A stretch of 64,000 nt of DNA from Sanguibacter suarezii NBRC 16159. Lineage in GTDB: Bacteria; Actinomycetota; Actinomycetes; Actinomycetales; Cellulomonadaceae. This document shows positions 1 to 9,292 of the stretch, piece by piece. The notes under the pieces are model-generated. The model did not search any database, had not been told where the DNA came from, and saw only the letters and a program-made list of their open reading frames with translations. Location: the NCBI RefSeq assembly GCF_001552735.1, contig NZ_BCRT01000010.1:310001-374000 (forward strand). The letters are read 5' to 3'. Both the position numbers and the translations under genes were made by a program. Numbering within the stretch: the first letter of the stretch is position 1; the number at the start of each line of letters is the position of its first letter.

Positions 1-1
1 G

Positions 2-1105
2 ATCCTCGTGGCCAACGCGATCATGGCCGTGTACGTGAGCCTGTTGAGCTACCGCGCCGGCAGCACCGGCAAGAGCTTCTCGCTCCAGGCGACCGAGACC
101 TTCGGCACGGCCGGATACGCCATCGCCTCCGGCTTCCTGTCGACCGTCGTCGTGGGCTGGTTCGCCTTCAACACCGGTGCGACGGGCAACAGCCTGAACG
201 CCGCATTCGGCTGGAACGAGACTGCGGTCGCAGCCATCGCCGGACTGGCCTTCATCGCGATCACCTACCTCGGGATCCGCGCGTTGTCTGTCCTCGGCGT
301 CATCGCCGCTCCGCTGTTCATCATCGCGGTGATCATCGCGATCGTCATCGCGAGCCGGACGAGCGACTTCTCCGACCTGACGTCCTACCAAGGTGTCGGT
401 GGCGCGATGACCTTCGGCGCCGCAGTCACCGCGATCATCGCGACCTTCGCCGATTCCGGCACGATGACCGCCGACTTCACACGGTGGGCGAAGAACGGCC
501 GGCACGGCGTCCTCGCCACGCTCACGGCCTTCCCCATCGCCAGCCTCGTCGCGCAGCTCTCTGGTGCGGTGCTCGTCGCCGCTGGAGCGATCGCGAGCCC
601 GGAGATCGCGGGCGGGAACTTCTCCCCGATCCTCACCGGTGAGAACAACACCCTCCTCAACATCTTCCTGGTCCTCTTCATCTTCATCAACCTCGGCTCC
701 GTGTGCACGCACTGCCTCTACAACGGTGCGCTCGGCTGGTCACACCTCACCCGCTCGACCATGCGCGTGGTGACGCTCGTGCTCGGCATCATCGGCGTCG
801 TCGTCGCGGTCCTGGGTGCCTGGAACTACTTCGTGAGCTGGCTCGCCCTGCTCGGAGTGATCGTTCCCCCGATCGGTGCTGTCCTCATCGCCGACCAGAT
901 CTTCCTCGCCCGTCGCCACGTCGGGCGGCGGGAGCAGAAGTTCCGACCAACGGCCTTCGCCGCGTGGGCGATCGGCGCAGTCGCTGCGCTCATCACCCAC
1001 TACTTCGCACAGGGCTTCTCCGACGCCGTCGTCGGCCTCGTCGTCGGATGCGTCGCCTACCTGCTGCTGGATCACTACTCGACGACCGACCGACTCTCCG
1101 CCTGA
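2..1105 (+). CDS. NCS1-family nucleobase/ureide permease, 5' partial
   Basis: The reading frame is open from the first bases of the window, so the N-terminus lies upstream; at least 367 residues remain. The protein is almost entirely hydrophobic with about ten membrane helices, and resembles the CodB/cytosine-purine permease branch of the NCS1 family (proton- or sodium-coupled uptake of cytosine, purines, hydantoins or allantoin). An early stretch with GSTGKSFSLQATETFG and a later FADSGTMTADFTRW segment fit that family. It ends 23 bases before fdrA, so it probably shares a transcript with fdrA and the DUF1116 gene and imports their substrate. The actual substrate cannot be read from the sequence; allantoin, a pyrimidine, or a related ureide are candidates. 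Confidence 0.85.
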   Translation: MLVANAIMAVYVSLLSYRAGSTGKSFSLQATETFGTAGYAIASGFLSTVVVGWFAFNTGATGNSLNAAFGWNETAVAAIAGLAFIAITYLGIRALSVLGVIAAPLFIIAVIIAIVIASRTSDFSDLTSYQGVGGAMTFGAAVTAIIATFADSGTMTADFTRWAKNGRHGVLATLTAFPIASLVAQLSGAVLVAAGAIASPEIAGGNFSPILTGENNTLLNIFLVLFIFINLGSVCTHCLYNGALGWSHLTRSTMRVVTLVLGIIGVVVAVLGAWNYFVSWLALLGVIVPPIGAVLIADQIFLARRHVGRREQKFRPTAFAAWAIGAVAALITHYFAQGFSDAVVGLVVGCVAYLLLDHYSTTDRLSA

Positions 1106-1128
1106 CACTCGAACACGCAAGGAAGATC

Positions 1129-2673
1129 ATGACCAGGCACATCGACATCAGAAAAAACACCTACCTCGACTCGGTCTCGCTCATGTCCATGAGCACCAAG
1201 GCCAACGGCATCGAGGGCGTCACGCAGGCGTTCATCGCCATGGCGACGCCGATGAACAAGGAGGTCCTCGCAAACCTCTCGATCACCGACCCGGCCATCG
1301 ACGACGCCCGGCCGAGCGACCTCATGATCGTCATCGACACCGACGAGGACCAGCTCGCGCGCGCAGTGGGCGAGGTCGACGACATCCTCGCTCGCAAGAG
1401 TGCCGGGAACGCGGCTGCCGACATCCGGTACAACACGCTCGGCCAGGCCTTCGACGAGGTCCCCGACGCGAACCTCGTCCTCATCTCGGTCAACGGCGCC
1501 TTTGCCGCACGTGAGGCGCGCAAGGCCCTCGCTGCCGACAGGCACGTGATGATCTTCTCGGACAACGTCTCGATCGAGGACGAGCTCGAGCTCAAGACCA
1601 TGGCTCACGAGAAGGGCTTGCTCCTCATGGGCCCCGACTGCGGCACGGCGATCATCAACGGCACTGGCCTCGCCTTCGCCAACGCGGTGCGCCGCGGCTC
1701 GCTGGGCATCGTCGGCGCGTCGGGGACCGGCAGCCAGGAGATCGCGGTCCGCATCCACGAGCTCGGCGGGGGGATCTCGCAGCTGATCGGCACCGGAGGG
1801 CGTGACCTCTCGACCAGCATCGGCGGGATCATGACGATCGACGCCATCCGCGCGCTCGACGCGGACCCGCAGACGAGCGTCATCGTCGTCGTCTCCAAGC
1901 CTCCGGCCGACGAGGTCGCCTCCGCGGTCCTCGCCGCCGCGGGCGCGACGACGAAGCCCGTCGTCGTCGCCTTCCTGGGCAGCGAGCGCACCGAGTCCGG
2001 CTATGCGAACGTCACGCTCGCCTCGGGGACGCACGCCGCTGCAGTGGCTGCCGTGCGCGCCGCTGGGATCGACGGAGCTGGCGTGTCCGAGTCCGTCGAC
2101 ACGGCCCTCGTCCAGCGCGTGCGATCAGCGCTCGCACCCGAGCAGAAGTACGTGCGCGGACTGTTCTGCGGGGGCACGCTCTGCGACGAAGCGATGTTCC
2201 TGGCGCTGGAGACCTTCGACGACGTGTACTCCAACATCCAGAAGGACCCCGCGCGTCATCTCACGGCCTCCATGCCCTCGGTGGCCCACACCTATCTCGA
2301 CATGGGTGACGACGACTTCACCGACGGCCGACCGCACCCGATGATCGCCCCCGAGGTGCGACTCGACCGGCTCATCGCGGAGGCCCGTGACCCGGAGGTC
2401 GGGGTCATCGCCCTCGACTTCATCGTGGGCTTCGGCTCTCACGAGAACCCCGTGGGGGTCACTGTGCCAGCCATCGCCAAGGCGAAGGCCATCGCCGCTG
2501 AGCGGGGTCAACACCTTGAGATTCTCGCCTACGTCCTGGGTACGGACCTGGACACCCCGGCGGTCGCTGAGCAGGTCGCCCTCCTCGAGGAGGCTGGCGT
2601 GACCGTGGCCTCCTCCTCCACCAATCTCGGGCTGCTGGCCCGGGAGTTCGTCGCGAAGGATGACACGCTGTGA
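1129..2673 (+). CDS. fdrA: FdrA family protein (AllF-type oxamate carbamoyltransferase subunit)
   Basis: The 514-residue protein closely resembles E. coli FdrA (about 555 residues), which is built like a succinyl-CoA synthetase. Visible shared motifs are DSVSLM near the start, MFSDNVSIEDE, MGPDCGT, GASGTGSQE and GRPHPMI. E. coli fdrA, with ylbE and ylbF, is reported to encode the long-sought oxamate carbamoyltransferase (allFGH) at the end of anaerobic allantoin degradation. The ATG at 1129 was chosen because an AAGGAAG ribosome-binding site precedes it and the homology begins there; a frame open further upstream overlaps the permease gene. The stop overlaps the next start by four bases. The family call is firm; the carbamoyltransferase role is inferred from E. 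coli. Confidence 0.9.
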   Translation: MTRHIDIRKNTYLDSVSLMSMSTKANGIEGVTQAFIAMATPMNKEVLANLSITDPAIDDARPSDLMIVIDTDEDQLARAVGEVDDILARKSAGNAAADIRYNTLGQAFDEVPDANLVLISVNGAFAAREARKALAADRHVMIFSDNVSIEDELELKTMAHEKGLLLMGPDCGTAIINGTGLAFANAVRRGSLGIVGASGTGSQEIAVRIHELGGGISQLIGTGGRDLSTSIGGIMTIDAIRALDADPQTSVIVVVSKPPADEVASAVLAAAGATTKPVVVAFLGSERTESGYANVTLASGTHAAAVAAVRAAGIDGAGVSESVDTALVQRVRSALAPEQKYVRGLFCGGTLCDEAMFLALETFDDVYSNIQKDPARHLTASMPSVAHTYLDMGDDDFTDGRPHPMIAPEVRLDRLIAEARDPEVGVIALDFIVGFGSHENPVGVTVPAIAKAKAIAAERGQHLEILAYVLGTDLDTPAVAEQVALLEEAGVTVASSSTNLGLLAREFVAKDDTL

Positions 2674-4091
2674 CCATCAACAACCTCTTCGGATCCGACC
2701 TCAGGCCCGTCAACCTGGGTCTCGACATGTTCGCTGACGACCTGGCAGCGCAGGGCGCACGCCCCGTACGCATGGACTGGGCACCACCGGGCGGGGGAGA
2801 CCCTGACGTCATCGATGCCCTCTCGCGCCTCGAACGGCCGGAGATCGCCGAGAAGATCGACGCCGCGAACGCCGTCGCCCTGGAGCGCATCCTGGCCGCG
2901 CAGCCCTTCCTCGAGGGCTTCGGCCAGGCACTGGACACCGTCCCCGGGATGACGCCGACGACGATCCTGCACGCCGGTCCGCCGATCGAGTTCTCTCGCA
3001 TGTCAGGGCCGATGAAGGGTGCAGTCACCGGTGCGCTCGTCTTCGAGAAGCTCGCCTCGAACCTCGACGAGGCCTTCGAGCTGGCTGCCTCGGGCGAGAT
3101 CACCTTCTCCCCGTGCCACGAGCACCAGTCCGTGGGGTCGATGGCGGGGGTGACCAGCGCGAGCATGTGGGTGCACAAGGTCACCAACCGTGCCTTCGGC
3201 AACACCGCGTACACCAACCTCTCCGAGCAGCTGTCGAAGATCCTGCGGTTCGGGGCCAATGATCAGTCCGTCGTCGACCGCCTCAACTGGATGCGTGACG
3301 TGCTCGGTCCGGTCCTGGCCGGCGCCATGGAGCTCAACACCGACGGGCTGGACCTGCGTCTGATGCTCTCCCAGGCGCTGCACATGGGAGACGAGGCGCA
3401 CAACCGCAACGTCGCCGGGACGACGCTCCTCTTCCAGGCGCTTGCGCCGTACATCCTCGAGTCGGACTTCACGACGAAGGAGAAGCGCGAGGTCTTCGAC
3501 TTCATCAAGTCCTCGGACTACTTCTCCGGACCGACCTGGATGGTCACCGCCAAGGCAGCGCTCGACGCCGCGAACGGGATCGAGAACTCGACCGTGGTGA
3601 CGACGATGGCTCGCAACGGCGTCGACTTCGGTATCCGCGTCTCCGGCACGGGCGGCCAGTGGTTCACCGGCCCCGCTCAGGAGGTCATCGGACCGATGTT
3701 CGCGGGCTACACGCGCGATGACGGAGGCCTGGACATGGGCGACTCTGCGATCACCGAGACCTTCGGCATCGGCGGCTTCGCCATGGCTGCGGCCCCCGCG
3801 ATCGTGGCCCTCGTGGGTGGCACGGTGGAGGAGGCGATGGGCTACTCGCGGTCGATGAACACCATCACCACGGGGAACAACCCCAACATCACGATCCCGG
3901 CCCTGGACTTCATGGGTGTGCCGACGGGGATCGACGTGCGCAAGGTCATGGAGACGGGCCTCCTGCCCCTCATCAACACGGCGATCGCGCACAAGGAACC
4001 GGGCATCGGCATGATCGGGGCGGGCATCACGCACCCGCCTGTCGAAGCCTTCCAGCAGGCTCTGCGCGCACTGGCGGACCGGCTGGCCTAG
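2670..4091 (+). CDS. DUF1116 protein (YlbE/AllG-type oxamate carbamoyltransferase subunit)
   Basis: The 473-residue protein matches the DUF1116 family typified by E. coli YlbE. It carries the family's FSPCHEHQSVGSMAG motif, a GNTAYTNLSEQLSKILRFGA segment, VRVSGTG-like and GIGGFAMAAAPAI glycine-rich stretches, and a TGNNPNITIPALDFMG motif. Translation starts at a GTG whose last bases form the fdrA stop (GTGA overlap), indicating translational coupling and a stoichiometric partner. In E. coli the third subunit (DUF2877, YlbF/AllH) and a carbamate kinase are adjacent; neither is found downstream here, where a terminator follows at once. They may lie upstream of this window. The substrate is inferred, not seen. 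Confidence 0.88.
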   Translation: MTINNLFGSDLRPVNLGLDMFADDLAAQGARPVRMDWAPPGGGDPDVIDALSRLERPEIAEKIDAANAVALERILAAQPFLEGFGQALDTVPGMTPTTILHAGPPIEFSRMSGPMKGAVTGALVFEKLASNLDEAFELAASGEITFSPCHEHQSVGSMAGVTSASMWVHKVTNRAFGNTAYTNLSEQLSKILRFGANDQSVVDRLNWMRDVLGPVLAGAMELNTDGLDLRLMLSQALHMGDEAHNRNVAGTTLLFQALAPYILESDFTTKEKREVFDFIKSSDYFSGPTWMVTAKAALDAANGIENSTVVTTMARNGVDFGIRVSGTGGQWFTGPAQEVIGPMFAGYTRDDGGLDMGDSAITETFGIGGFAMAAAPAIVALVGGTVEEAMGYSRSMNTITTGNNPNITIPALDFMGVPTGIDVRKVMETGLLPLINTAIAHKEPGIGMIGAGITHPPVEAFQQALRALADRLA

Positions 4092-4101
4092 CAGGAAGCG
4101 T

Positions 4102-4132
4102 CGTGGTCGGCCCGGACACCGGGCCGACCACG
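4102..4132. terminator. Bidirectional terminator hairpin
   Basis: A perfect 14-bp inverted repeat (CGTGGTCGGCCCGG and its complement) with a three-base loop lies between the converging DUF1116 and CGNR genes. There is no strong T-run, as is common in high-GC actinomycetes. Confidence 0.7.
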
Positions 4133-4157
4133 CGTCTCGGTCGCGTGCCCGCGGGGG

Positions 4158-4736
4158 CTACCGCCGGGTCTGGTTCGCATAGGCGCGAGCGGCCCGCACA
4201 CGGTCACCGCACCGGGTCGAGCACCATCGGCGCCGCGCGTGCGTGCGGAGGAAGATCCGGTCGCAGGCAGGGGCTTCGCAGCGGGCGAGGAGATCGGCTT
4301 CGTCGCCGGCGAGCAGTGTTGCTGCATCCTCGCTGATCTGGGCCATGGCGTGCTCGACGAGCTGGGTGACCGGATGGGCCGTTTCTCGGCGGAATCCGGT
4401 CTGGGCATCATGGCGCAGAGTGCGTGCGCTCGGAGCCTTCCGGAGTGCGCTGTTGACAGCATCCAGCGCGGTCTCGGGGGGAGCCTCGCCCGCTACATGG
4501 GCGTCGAAGAGGGCGCGAAGGTGGGCGCGCAGGCCAGTCAGCTGCGTCTGGCAATAGGTCAGCAGCGTCGTCTCGTGCGGGACGAGGTCATGCTCGATGA
4601 GCCAGCGTGTGGCGTCTTCGGGGCTGGCTAGCTCGTCCGCATGCTGCCCGCCCGGAAGTGCGACAGCGGTGCCGACCAGCGCGAGGCTCGCATGCGTGTC
4701 TGCGCCGGGGGCGGGCGGGAGAGGGGGCTTCGTCAT
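4158..4736 (-). CDS. CGNR zinc-finger / ABATE-domain regulator
   Basis: The 192-residue protein ends in a CGNR-type zinc finger: two cysteines in CEAPAC and two in WCSTRCGDR, close to the C-terminus. The usual CGNR is CGDR here (N to D). The N-terminal two-thirds fits the stress-responsive ABATE domain that normally precedes this finger in actinobacterial regulators. The ATG at 4736 is preceded by GAGGAC; a frame open to 4850 overlaps the neighbouring gene and lacks a site. It is divergent from the flavin-dependent oxidoreductase gene, with a repeat-rich intergenic region between, so it probably controls that gene and itself. The effector is unknown. Confidence 0.82.
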   Translation of the reverse strand: MTKPPLPPAPGADTHASLALVGTAVALPGGQHADELASPEDATRWLIEHDLVPHETTLLTYCQTQLTGLRAHLRALFDAHVAGEAPPETALDAVNSALRKAPSARTLRHDAQTGFRRETAHPVTQLVEHAMAQISEDAATLLAGDEADLLARCEAPACDRIFLRTHARRRWCSTRCGDRVRAARAYANQTRR

Positions 4737-4758
4737 GTCCTCATGGTAACAGTCAGAG

Positions 4759-4820
4759 TTTGCCGTGAGTCCTCTGCTAGCATGACTCTCACGCCAAGCT
4801 AGTTGCTTTGCCATGAGAGT
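4759..4820. promoter_or_regulatory. Putative operator cluster between CGNR regulator and LLM oxidoreductase
   Basis: Three related copies of a TTTGCCRTGAGAGT-like motif occur: TTTGCCGTGAGT at 4759-4770 (+), CTTGGCGTGAGAGTC at 4784-4798 (-), and TTTGCCATGAGAGT at 4807-4820 (+). The last lies just before the oxidoreductase ribosome-binding site. Mixed orientation and position in the divergent intergenic region suggest binding sites for the CGNR protein or another repressor; this is inference. Confidence 0.5.
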
Positions 4821-4832
4821 TTGAGGAGTCGC

Positions 4833-5903
4833 ATGTTCCCCGTCCCGCATTCAGGTACCGCCCCGTTCACTCTGTCGGTGCTCGACAACGCCCACACTGC
4901 AGTCGGCCAGAGCGCCGAGGTCGCGCTGGGGGAGGTCATCGCGCTCGCGAAGCTCGCAGACCAGCGCGGCTTTCACCGGTTCTGGATGTCCGAGCACCAC
5001 GCGATGCCGGGCGCGTCGACCTCGTCGCCGCAGCTGATGCTCGCGCGCCTGATCGGGGAGACGTCGCGGATTCGCCTCGGAGCGGGTGGCGTGATGTTGC
5101 CGAACCATGCGCCGTTGGTCATCGCCGAGCAGTTCGGGATGCTCAATGCGCTCGCGCCGGGACGGGTCGACCTGGGCCTCGGGCGCGCTCCGGGGACGGA
5201 CATGGCGACCGCCTCCGCCCTGCGGCGTCACCACGACGCCAACGACAGCTTCCCTCAACAGGTCGACGAGCTGCTGGCCTTCCTTGCCGGCGACTTCCCG
5301 GCTGGGCACCCCTATCGCGGCGTCCATGCAGTGCCGGGGCCGTGGCAGGATGCCGAGAACCGTGTGACGCCGTCGTCGACGACCCCGGAGACCTGGATCC
5401 TCGGGTCGTCGCCCTATTCTGCGCAGCTTGCCGGCCGGCTCGGTCGCCCCTATGCGTTCGCCCTGCAGTTCGGCGACGCTGACATCGAGACGGCCTTCCG
5501 GCTCTACCGTGAGAGCTTCCGGCCCTCTGCGGTGCTCGCCGAGCCGTATACGCTCGTCAGCATCGCTGTCGTGGCGCACGATGATCCGGTCGAGGCCAAG
5601 CGTCAGGCGCGTACCGGCGCGATGGCGATGCTGCGCATGTTCCAGCGCAAGCACTACAGCCTGCTCTCGCCTGAGGAGGTCGAGGCGTACCCGGCCACGC
5701 TCGAGGAGAAGCAGATCCTCGACTTCTACACCCAGCACACCGTCAACGGCACGGGAGCCGATGTGGCGGCCGTCCTCGATGCGCTCCACGCACGGACCGC
5801 TGCCGACGAGATCATGCTCGTGACGACCGGGCACTCCCGCCAGGTCCAGGCCCGCACGATCGAGCTGCTCGCCGACCACTACGGCATGCCCGCCTCGTCC
5901 TGA
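4833..5903 (+). CDS. LLM-class flavin-dependent oxidoreductase (luciferase-like)
   Basis: The 356-residue protein belongs to the bacterial luciferase-like monooxygenase superfamily, in the single-chain group often named MsnO8-like. Seen are FTLSVLDN at the start, FWMSEHHAMPG, GAGGVMLPNHAPLVIAEQFGML and DLGLGRAPG, the last three being typical of this group. It should use a reduced flavin (FMNH2 or F420H2) to oxidise a small substrate; which one is not evident. GAGGAG precedes the ATG at 4833; a frame open from 4803 overlaps the operator region. It is divergent from the CGNR regulator. No flavin reductase is adjacent. Confidence 0.87.
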   Translation: MFPVPHSGTAPFTLSVLDNAHTAVGQSAEVALGEVIALAKLADQRGFHRFWMSEHHAMPGASTSSPQLMLARLIGETSRIRLGAGGVMLPNHAPLVIAEQFGMLNALAPGRVDLGLGRAPGTDMATASALRRHHDANDSFPQQVDELLAFLAGDFPAGHPYRGVHAVPGPWQDAENRVTPSSTTPETWILGSSPYSAQLAGRLGRPYAFALQFGDADIETAFRLYRESFRPSAVLAEPYTLVSIAVVAHDDPVEAKRQARTGAMAMLRMFQRKHYSLLSPEEVEAYPATLEEKQILDFYTQHTVNGTGADVAAVLDALHARTAADEIMLVTTGHSRQVQARTIELLADHYGMPASS

Positions 5904-5938
5904 GCGTCGTGTGGTGCCAGGGGCCCTGACCTGGGGAC

Positions 5939-5954
5939 GAAACATGTTCGAAAC
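5939..5954. promoter_or_regulatory. Putative GlnR site upstream of class III glutamine synthetase
   Basis: GAAAC-n6-GAAAC sits 72 bases before the start codon and differs from the actinobacterial GlnR half-site pair GTnAC-n6-GAAAC at one conserved base. A GTAAC lies 16 bases further on at 5970-5974, not in perfect 11-base phase. A possible -10 (TAGCCT) follows at about 5985-5990. Confidence 0.45.
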
Positions 5955-6025
5955 ATTGCGTCCTTTCGGGTAACACAGAGGTCGTAGCCTGGCGCGAGCG
6001 ATCATCGTCGACAGAGAGCTGAACC

Positions 6026-8200
6026 ATGACTGCCAACAGAGTCCGAAGCCAGGCCATCACCGAGGTGCTCAACCGCACCGCGGTAGAGACCGCGGAGACC
6101 CGCCCGCTGAGCGAGATCTGGGCGATCGACGTCTTCAATCTGGCGAAGATGGAGGAGGCGCTGTCCAAGAACGCCTTCAAGGCCGTCAAGAGGACCGTCA
6201 AGACCGGCGAGCCTCTCGACTCGGCCACCGCCGACATCGTCGCCGCCGCGATGAAGGACTGGGCGATGGGCAAGGGGGTCAAGTTCTTCTCGCACGTGTT
6301 CTACCCCCTCACCAACATCACCGCCGAGAAGCACGACGGGTTCATCGTCACGAACGCCGACGGCAACGCGATCACCGAGTTCACGGGCAGCCTGCTGATC
6401 AAGGGGGAGCCTGACGGCTCCTCCTTCCCCAACGGGTCCCTGCGCATGACCAACGCCGCTCGCGGATACACCGCCTGGGACCCGACCAGCCCCGCGTACA
6501 TCATGTGGACCGCCAACGGGCCGACGCTGATGATCCCGTCCGTCTTCATGTCCTGGACCGGAGAGTCTCTCGACAAGAAGATCCCGCTGCTCCGCTCCAT
6601 CTCCGCGATGGACGCCGCGGCCCGCCGCGTGCTCACCCTCATGGGCGAGACCGACATCGCACCGCTCAACGCGAGCTGCGGGGCCGAGCAGGAGTACTTC
6701 CTCGTCGACCAGCACTTCGCCGTCGCGCGTCCTGACCTGCTGCTCGCTGGCCGGACCCTCTTCGGCGCCGCCCCGGCCAAGGGGCAGGAGTTCGACGACC
6801 ACTACTTCGGAGCCATCCCGGAGCGCGTCCAGGTCTTCATGCAGGACTTCGAGGAGAAGCTCTACCGCCTCGGGATCCCGGCCAAGACCCATCACAACGA
6901 GGTGGCCCCGGGCCAGTTCGAGGTCGCGCCGTACTACGAGGACGCCAACGTCGCCGCCGATCACCAGCAGCTGCTGATGACCGTGATGAAGGCGACTGCC
7001 GCCGAGCATGGGTTCCTCTGCCTCCTGCACGAGAAGCCGTTCGCGGGTGTCAACGGCTCGGGAAAGCACGTCAACTGGTCGGTGGCCAACTCCACCCAGG
7101 GCAACCTGCTCGACCCGGGAACCTCCCCGGAGCACAACCTCAACTTCCTGCTGTTCTGCGGCGCTGTCATCCGCGGCGTGCACAAGTTCGGGCCGCTGCT
7201 CCGCGCGGTGATCGCCACCGCGTCCAACGACCACCGCCTCGGCGCCAACGAGGCCCCGCCGGCGATCATGTCGGTCTACCTCGGTGACCAGCTCGAGGGT
7301 GTCTTCAACGACATCATGGCCGGCAAGATCTCGGTCTCCACCGACGGCGGCGTGATGGATCTCGGTCTGTCCCAGATCCTCAACTTCAAGCGTGACCCGG
7401 GGGACCGCAACCGGACCTCCCCGTTCGCCTTCACCGGCAACCGTTTCGAGTTCCGCGCCGTCGGTTCCTCGCAGTCCGTCTCTGGCCCGCTGACCGCCCT
7501 CAACACCATGCTGACCGACTCCCTGACGTGGGTGGCCGACCAGCTCGAGGTGCAGTTCGAGGCAGGCAAGACTCCGCCCGAGGCTGTCGCGTGTGTCATC
7601 AAGGAGCTCATGGAACTCCACAGCGACGCCGTGTTCGGTGGCGACGGCTACTCCACCGAGTGGCACACCGCCGCCGTCGAGGAGCGCGGCCTGCGCAACT
7701 TGCCCACCACTGCTGAAGCCCTCCCGGTGTTCAGCGAGCCCGAGGTCATCGAGCTGTTCGAGAAGACCGGAGTGCTGTCCGCGGCCGAGCTCAACGCTCG
7801 GTACGAGGTCTATGCCGAGCAGTACGTCAACTCGATCGCGGTCGAGGCGAAGCTGGTCATCGACATGGCGAAGACCGTCATCTACCCGGCGGCTCTCTCC
7901 TACGCCGCGGATCTCGCGAAGACCTACGCCGTCGCCCAGGAGGTGGGTGCGTCCTTCGACACGACCCAGCTCAAGGTCATCGCCGAGAACGCAAACCTGC
8001 TGCTGTCGACGGTCGCCCAGCTGGAGTCGGAGCTGGAGTGCCACGACTTTGCCGACGCGAAGGCGCACATGTCCCACTCGGCGACCTCCATCCGCAGCCT
8101 CATGGACACCGTCCGCAGCTATGCGGACGCCCTTGAGGCCGAGGTGGATGACGCGCTCTGGCCGCTGCCGAAGTATCGCGAGATGCTCTTCATCAAGTGA
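6026..8200 (+). CDS. glnN: Glutamine synthetase type III
   Basis: At 724 residues this is the long GSIII class, far larger than GSI. It makes glutamine from glutamate, ammonia and ATP in the cytoplasm. Class features seen include the N-terminal [11 protein letters not shown] region, [15 protein letters not shown], the catalytic [10 protein letters not shown] segment, [21 protein letters not shown], and [14 protein letters not shown]. The ATG at 6026 follows a weak GAGAG site. It stands alone between an oxidoreductase and a strong terminator, and has a GlnR-like box upstream, suggesting induction under nitrogen limitation. A second, GSI-type enzyme (glnA) lies 3 kb away. The ureide genes to the left would release ammonia or carbamoyl phosphate, a plausible metabolic link. 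Confidence 0.95.
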   Translation: MTANRVRSQAITEVLNRTAVETAETRPLSEIWAIDVFNLAKMEEALSKNAFKAVKRTVKTGEPLDSATADIVAAAMKDWAMGKGVKFFSHVFYPLTNITAEKHDGFIVTNADGNAITEFTGSLLIKGEPDGSSFPNGSLRMTNAARGYTAWDPTSPAYIMWTANGPTLMIPSVFMSWTGESLDKKIPLLRSISAMDAAARRVLTLMGETDIAPLNASCGAEQEYFLVDQHFAVARPDLLLAGRTLFGAAPAKGQEFDDHYFGAIPERVQVFMQDFEEKLYRLGIPAKTHHNEVAPGQFEVAPYYEDANVAADHQQLLMTVMKATAAEHGFLCLLHEKPFAGVNGSGKHVNWSVANSTQGNLLDPGTSPEHNLNFLLFCGAVIRGVHKFGPLLRAVIATASNDHRLGANEAPPAIMSVYLGDQLEGVFNDIMAGKISVSTDGGVMDLGLSQILNFKRDPGDRNRTSPFAFTGNRFEFRAVGSSQSVSGPLTALNTMLTDSLTWVADQLEVQFEAGKTPPEAVACVIKELMELHSDAVFGGDGYSTEWHTAAVEERGLRNLPTTAEALPVFSEPEVIELFEKTGVLSAAELNARYEVYAEQYVNSIAVEAKLVIDMAKTVIYPAALSYAADLAKTYAVAQEVGASFDTTQLKVIAENANLLLSTVAQLESELECHDFADAKAHMSHSATSIRSLMDTVRSYADALEAEVDDALWPLPKYREMLFIK

Positions 8201-8228
8201 CGAGGTAGCCCTTCCGCAGTAGGGCTCA

Positions 8229-8270
8229 CCGCAACGCCCCGCCGACCGTCTGGTCGGCGGGGCGTTGCGG
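8229..8270. terminator. Strong terminator hairpin after GSIII gene
   Basis: A perfect 19-bp stem (CCGCAACGCCCCGCCGACC and its complement) closes a four-base loop, 29 bases after the glnN stop. No T-run follows. It can serve both converging genes. Confidence 0.8.
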
Positions 8271-8386
8271 GTTGAGGTGGTGGCGCTGACTCGGCGTTCG
8301 CAACGAGTCGAGGTGCGCCTGAGATTCGGAATAAAGTGACCAGAGCGACGCGGAAGAGCCGCTGCACGAACCGGTCGTAGTTCGCT

Positions 8387-9292
8387 TCAGGTGTCGAGGT
8401 GTGCCAGGAGCGTAGGGACGAAGTGGTGATGGTGGTGGAAGACGCCGCCGTGGCCTGAGGCCGGGTAGATGGCGAGGGTGCTGTCGGGTATGCGGGCGTG
8501 CAGGTCGCGGGACAGTGCGGTGGGGACCATGCGGTCGTGGTCGCCGTTGGCGATCAGCGTCGGCGCCGTGATCGCGGCGAGGTTCTGCGGCCGCTGGCGG
8601 CCCCAGGTCTTGATGCCGGTGATCTGGCGCCGGAATGCGGTCAGGGTGATGGGGTCGTCGCGGTCCATCACGCGTTCCCGGATCCTCGCGAGGTAGTCCT
8701 TCGCGGCAGCCTTGCCTGCGGGCGTGCGGGGGAAGAAGAGGAACTCCTTGACGTCGGTGCGGGCGAGCGCGGCGCGGACCATGTCGACGTAGATGTATGC
8801 CGCGCCGGTGGGGTGGTTGATTCCGGCGCCGCCCGCAGGCCCGGTGCCGGCGAGGACGAGCCTCCGCACGAGTCCGGGATCGTCCAGGGTGACCTGCTGC
8901 GCGACGAATCCGCCGAGCGAGAAGCCGAGGAGGTCGATCCTGGTGAGGCTGAGCGCGGTGACGAACGCGCGCGCGGCGTCGGCCATGCCCTGGACGGTCA
9001 AGGGGACGGTGCCGGTCGATCCGCCCACTCCGGGGAGGTCCACGGCGATGACGCGGCGACCGGCGGCGAGGGCGTCAACGACGCGCGGGTCCCACTCGTC
9101 GAGGGTGGCGCCCAGGTGGGTGAGGAGCAGGACCGGTGTCCCAGCGTCGGCGCCGAGCTCGCGGTAGGCGAGTGTGTCGCCGGCGACGTCCAGGTGGAGG
9201 GTGGGGGCAGTGACCCAGGTCATCGCGCGTGCTGCGAAGCGGACACTCTCGCGGGTGCGATGGCTCGTCGAGGCGGCGGGTGTGTCAGGCAT
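8387..9292 (-). CDS. Alpha/beta-fold hydrolase
   Basis: The 301-residue protein is an alpha/beta hydrolase: oxyanion region LLTHLGATLDEWDP, nucleophile elbow GFSLGG (Ser), an acid after the sixth strand near NGDHDRMVP, and a catalytic His in ASGHGG. A run of five histidines after it is encoded natively and is seen as H-rich sequence at this point in relatives. Its start codon (ATGCCTGA at 9285-9292) overlaps the end of the preceding oxidoreductase gene by eight bases, with GAGGAAGG upstream, so the two are one operon. The substrate is unknown; peroxidase/esterase-type relatives are often misnamed haloperoxidases. Confidence 0.85.
   Translation of the reverse strand: MPDTPAASTSHRTRESVRFAARAMTWVTAPTLHLDVAGDTLAYRELGADAGTPVLLLTHLGATLDEWDPRVVDALAAGRRVIAVDLPGVGGSTGTVPLTVQGMADAARAFVTALSLTRIDLLGFSLGGFVAQQVTLDDPGLVRRLVLAGTGPAGGAGINHPTGAAYIYVDMVRAALARTDVKEFLFFPRTPAGKAAAKDYLARIRERVMDRDDPITLTAFRRQITGIKTWGRQRPQNLAAITAPTLIANGDHDRMVPTALSRDLHARIPDSTLAIYPASGHGGVFHHHHHFVPTLLAHLDT

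Noticed and set aside
8387-8440. Five consecutive histidines resembling a vector tag at the hydrolase C-terminus
   Set aside because: The run is followed by 11 natural residues, lies at a His-rich point seen in relatives, and flanking DNA is normal chromosome.
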